Source: Emcibacteraceae bacterium
GTDB taxonomy: Bacteria; Pseudomonadota; Alphaproteobacteria; Sphingomonadales; Emcibacteraceae
Assembly (NCBI GenBank): GCA_016763335.1
Contig: JAESUD010000014.1
Span: 1 to 16,260, forward strand
Direction of reading: 5' to 3'
DNA length: 16,260 nucleotides
Of the stretch, positions 13,792 to 16,260 are shown piece by piece; within the stretch, counting starts at the first letter, position 1, and each line of letters begins with the position of its first letter. The notes under the pieces are model-generated. The model saw nothing but the letters and a program-made list of their open reading frames with translations. It was not told the DNA's origin and ran no database searches. Made by a program: the position numbers and the translations under genes.

Positions 13792-15384
13792 ATGAATGAA
13801 ATTTATACTCAATTTATATCAATTTTATACGGTATTTGGCGCAATAGAAAAGTTGCTCTTACCGTTGCTTGGTCTATATCAATATTAGGGTGGTTGTATA
13901 TATCGCAGATCCCTAATCAATTTGAAGCAAGAGCAAAACTTCATTTTGATACTGATAGAATATTAACACCGTTAATGTCGGGTCTTACATTAGATAACAA
14001 TATTTATAATCAAATTCTTGGCCTTCGTGAAACATTGCTTGGTCAGGAAACAATTGAAGCTGTTATCAATGGTACCAATATTAAAAATTTAATAAACCCT
14101 ACTGGTGAACTCACTGAAGCTGAAATGGTTTATTGGCGCAATAAAATTGCTAGAAAATTTCTAATTTTACCTGAAACCACCAATCTTTTTGTATTTATAT
14201 ATTCTGATGAAAACCCAATTATTGCTCATGGTGTGGTTCAAGGTTTCCTTGACGCCTTTATGGAAGGCCAATTGGTTGATTCTTCCGTTGAACTATCAGG
14301 GGCACTTACATTTATTGAAGACCAGTTAAGTGACCAGGAAACTAAGCTTGAAGATGCTGAGAAAAAGAGATCTGAATTTATTCAGAAAAACATGTCTTTT
14401 CTTTCAACTAATGGTCAAACTTATTTTCAAAATTTAACCATTGCCAGACAAGAAGTGGTTGATGTTGAATTATTGATAAATGAGTTTAATAGTCAGAAAC
14501 AACAAATGATTGATTACCGTGAAGAATTGCCTCCCTTTGTTTCATCATTTGGAATTGGGCCACTCAGCGGTGCACAGCGTGTTACCATTGAGACAAGAAT
14601 TGCTTCTATGGTTACGCAGCTTGACGAGCTTTTTGTTCAAGGACAAAAAGAGCGTCATCCGGATGTTATAATTTTACGTAATCAAATCAAGGCACTTGAA
14701 GATAAGTTGACGGTTGAGAAAGAAAATCTTGCTAAGGCTATGAATGATGGTGATACATCGGCTCTTTCATCAATGAATGGTTTAAGACCAAATCCTTTGT
14801 TTGACCAGCTCAGCATAAAACTTATTGATGTTGAAGGTGAAATTGCCAAACTTAATGCACGTAAAATTCAGAAAAATGAAGTTGTTAATAGACTTCTTAC
14901 GCTTTCACAACGGGTGCCGGAAGTTGAGGCGGAAGAATCAAGACTAAACCGTGATTATCAGATTTTGCTTGATAATTATAACCTTTTGCTTGGGAAGCGT
15001 GAAGAAACAAGAATGTCTCAAGTGCTTGAAAATACATCAAAAGGTATTAATTTCAGTTTGATTGAACCTGCAACAATACCGAGAGAACCTTCTAGTCCAA
15101 ACCGTTTATTCTTTGTAATAATTTCTATGGTGGCTGGAATATTGGCAGGTGCTGGTTTGGCATTTATCATGAACCAATTCCATAATACTTTTTCATCAGA
15201 GCAACGCCTGCGTGATCTGTTTAAATTTCCGGTACTCGGAAGTGTATCAGCGATTTTATCAAAACAGGATGAAGTGCTGAGGAAACGTAATATGATTGTT
15301 TCTTCTGTCATGTTTGGTGGGTTGTTCGTTGCTAGCGTATTTGTTTATCTAATACTTGAACAAATAAACTCTAGTGTAGTTTAA
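13792..15384 (+). CDS. Polysaccharide chain-length determinant, XrtA/GNVR (Wzz) family
   Basis: 530 residues. An inner membrane protein whose large periplasmic part controls polymer length together with the kinase. Membrane segments are visible near 20-41 (VALTVAWSISILGWLYISQI), 437-460 (LFFVIISMVAGILAGAGLAF) and 503-525. The Wzz domain follows the first segment, with the XrtA-family-like stretch LHFDTDRILTPLMSGLTLDN (53-72). Long heptad-like helices near 170-300 and 330-420 are probably coiled coil, and FKFPVLGSVSAI (478-489) sits before the last segment as is usual in this family. There is no Walker motif; the kinase is a separate gene 22 bases downstream. The ATG at 13792 has a weak RBS, and a strong hairpin precedes it. 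Confidence 0.92.
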   Translation: MNEIYTQFISILYGIWRNRKVALTVAWSISILGWLYISQIPNQFEARAKLHFDTDRILTPLMSGLTLDNNIYNQILGLRETLLGQETIEAVINGTNIKNLINPTGELTEAEMVYWRNKIARKFLILPETTNLFVFIYSDENPIIAHGVVQGFLDAFMEGQLVDSSVELSGALTFIEDQLSDQETKLEDAEKKRSEFIQKNMSFLSTNGQTYFQNLTIARQEVVDVELLINEFNSQKQQMIDYREELPPFVSSFGIGPLSGAQRVTIETRIASMVTQLDELFVQGQKERHPDVIILRNQIKALEDKLTVEKENLAKAMNDGDTSALSSMNGLRPNPLFDQLSIKLIDVEGEIAKLNARKIQKNEVVNRLLTLSQRVPEVEAEESRLNRDYQILLDNYNLLLGKREETRMSQVLENTSKGINFSLIEPATIPREPSSPNRLFFVIISMVAGILAGAGLAFIMNQFHNTFSSEQRLRDLFKFPVLGSVSAILSKQDEVLRKRNMIVSSVMFGGLFVASVFVYLILEQINSSVV

Positions 15385-15406
15385 TTTTATAATAGAAGAT
15401 TTTAAT

Positions 15407-16260
15407 ATGAACGTGAACGAAAATAAAAAAACGAAGGAAAGTCTAGTTGAACGTGCTGCGAGAAAACTTGCAGAGAATAAACAGGCTCCTGATATTCAAT
15501 CGCAGACGAAAACAGCGAATGGTGAGTTCGTTAAGCAAGCCGGCTATAAAAGGCCGGAAGCTGGTGCTGATCCCGTTATGGCCCATGGAGAAAAAATCCG
15601 TGATGGTTTAAAAGATATAACGAAAGTCATCAAGATTGATGAAGACCGCCTTAATGAGAAAAATATTCTGACGTTGAATAATGATAATGTTCTCGTGGCA
15701 GAGGAATTTCGTCTTATTAAGAGAAGTTTGCTAATTAATGCATTCACAGGTGGTGATAATGCGATCGAAAACGGTAATATCATTATGGTGACCAGCTCGC
15801 AGCCAAATGAAGGTAAAACATATTGTTCGTTAAGTTTAGCGCTTAGTATGGCTAAAGAGAAAGACCTTAATGTGCTTCTTGTTGATGCGGATGTTGCCAA
15901 GCCAGATATTATGAACACCGTTGGCGTTAAGGGTGGTAAAGGACTTATTGATGTGATCGGTGACGAGAATATTGACCTTAGCGACTGTATTTTGAAAACG
16001 GATATTAATAATTTAAGCATTTTACCTGCCGGCAAAAAACATTCATTTACAACTGAGCTGCTTGCCAGTGAAAAAATGGGTAATCTAATAGATGAACTTG
16101 CACAGCGTTATCATGACCGTGTGATCGTTATTGATAGTCCACCGGTTCTTGCAAGTAGTGCATCATCCGTTCTTGCCATGCATGTAGGACAAATATTATT
16201 TGTCGTTGAAGCGGATAGAACAACGGAAGAAGAAGTCAAAGAAGCACTTCAACTGATTAA
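15407..16260 (+). CDS. XrtA-associated tyrosine autokinase (BY-kinase), 3' end cut by the window
   Basis: 284 complete codons from ATG 15407 run off the right edge. Residues 10-24 (KESLVERAARKLAEN) match the N-terminal helix typical of XrtA-associated kinases; then a polar linker, EEFRLIKRSLL (about 99-109), Walker A SSQPNEGKT (130-138, K137), Walker A' LLVDADVAKP (157-166, D160 and D162) and Walker B VIVIDSPPV (239-247, D243). These are the three nucleotide-binding motifs of bacterial tyrosine kinases, which phosphorylate a C-terminal tyrosine cluster (outside this window) and cycle with the chain-length protein. The kinase is a stand-alone cytoplasmic protein rather than fused to the Wzz domain. 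The gap to the previous gene is 22 bases, indicating one operon. Confidence 0.93.
   Translation, partial: MNVNENKKTKESLVERAARKLAENKQAPDIQSQTKTANGEFVKQAGYKRPEAGADPVMAHGEKIRDGLKDITKVIKIDEDRLNEKNILTLNNDNVLVAEEFRLIKRSLLINAFTGGDNAIENGNIIMVTSSQPNEGKTYCSLSLALSMAKEKDLNVLLVDADVAKPDIMNTVGVKGGKGLIDVIGDENIDLSDCILKTDINNLSILPAGKKHSFTTELLASEKMGNLIDELAQRYHDRVIVIDSPPVLASSASSVLAMHVGQILFVVEADRTTEEEVKEALQLI

Noticed and set aside
15544..16035. 163-codon minus-strand open frame
   Set aside because: It is antisense to the tyrosine kinase gene, whose Walker motifs are all intact on the + strand; its translation is Ser/Ile/Leu-rich with no recognisable domain.

Overview
This window looks like chromosomal DNA of an AT-rich alphaproteobacterium. 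The evidence is the block ETF:ubiquinone oxidoreductase end / TPR protein / ispE, the style of the proteins, and a Gram-negative envelope polysaccharide locus of the exosortase (XrtA/EpsH) type. Assignment to a marine Emcibacterales/Kordiimonadales-like lineage is only a guess from gene content. I see no insertion sequence, integrase, prophage gene or CRISPR array.

Layout. Positions 1-2717 are housekeeping: the 3' end of an ETF-QO gene (iron-sulfur motif and conserved C-terminus visible), a secreted TPR-repeat protein split by a frameshift at a run of nine A (1549-1557), and ispE of the MEP isoprenoid pathway. Positions 2833-9487 form a first polysaccharide export unit on the + strand: a very large multi-SLBB periplasmic export protein, a YjbH-family outer membrane barrel protein starting one base after it, and a TviB-type UDP-N-acetylhexosamine 6-dehydrogenase. 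A convergent YdcF/ElyC-like membrane protein (- strand) follows, then a tRNA-Gln(UUG), a small secreted C-type-lectin-fold protein and wecB (UDP-GlcNAc 2-epimerase); the last two lie head-to-tail on the - strand and may be co-transcribed. A 662-base gene-free region (12317-12978) separates wecB from the divergent second unit. That unit (12979 to the end) holds the first three genes of an XrtA-type exopolysaccharide cluster: a short export lipoprotein, a Wzz/GNVR chain-length determinant with the XrtA-family signature, and a tyrosine autokinase cut by the window edge.

How it fits together. TviB and WecB can supply UDP-HexNAcA and UDP-ManNAc precursors. The kinase and chain-length protein control polymerisation. 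There are two distinct export proteins: a 926-residue, non-lipidated, roughly six-SLBB protein paired with a YjbH barrel, and a 218-residue lipoprotein of the XrtA type. No glycosyltransferase, flippase, polymerase or exosortase lies inside the window, so the rest of the pathway must be to the right or elsewhere.

Most worth a second look: the A9 frameshift in the TPR gene, which RNA polymerase slippage or termination-reinitiation could bypass; the lectin-fold protein next to wecB; the pairing of two export systems; and the long wecB/export intergenic region, which carries CtrA-like half-sites, a near-palindrome and a direct-plus-inverted repeat block.
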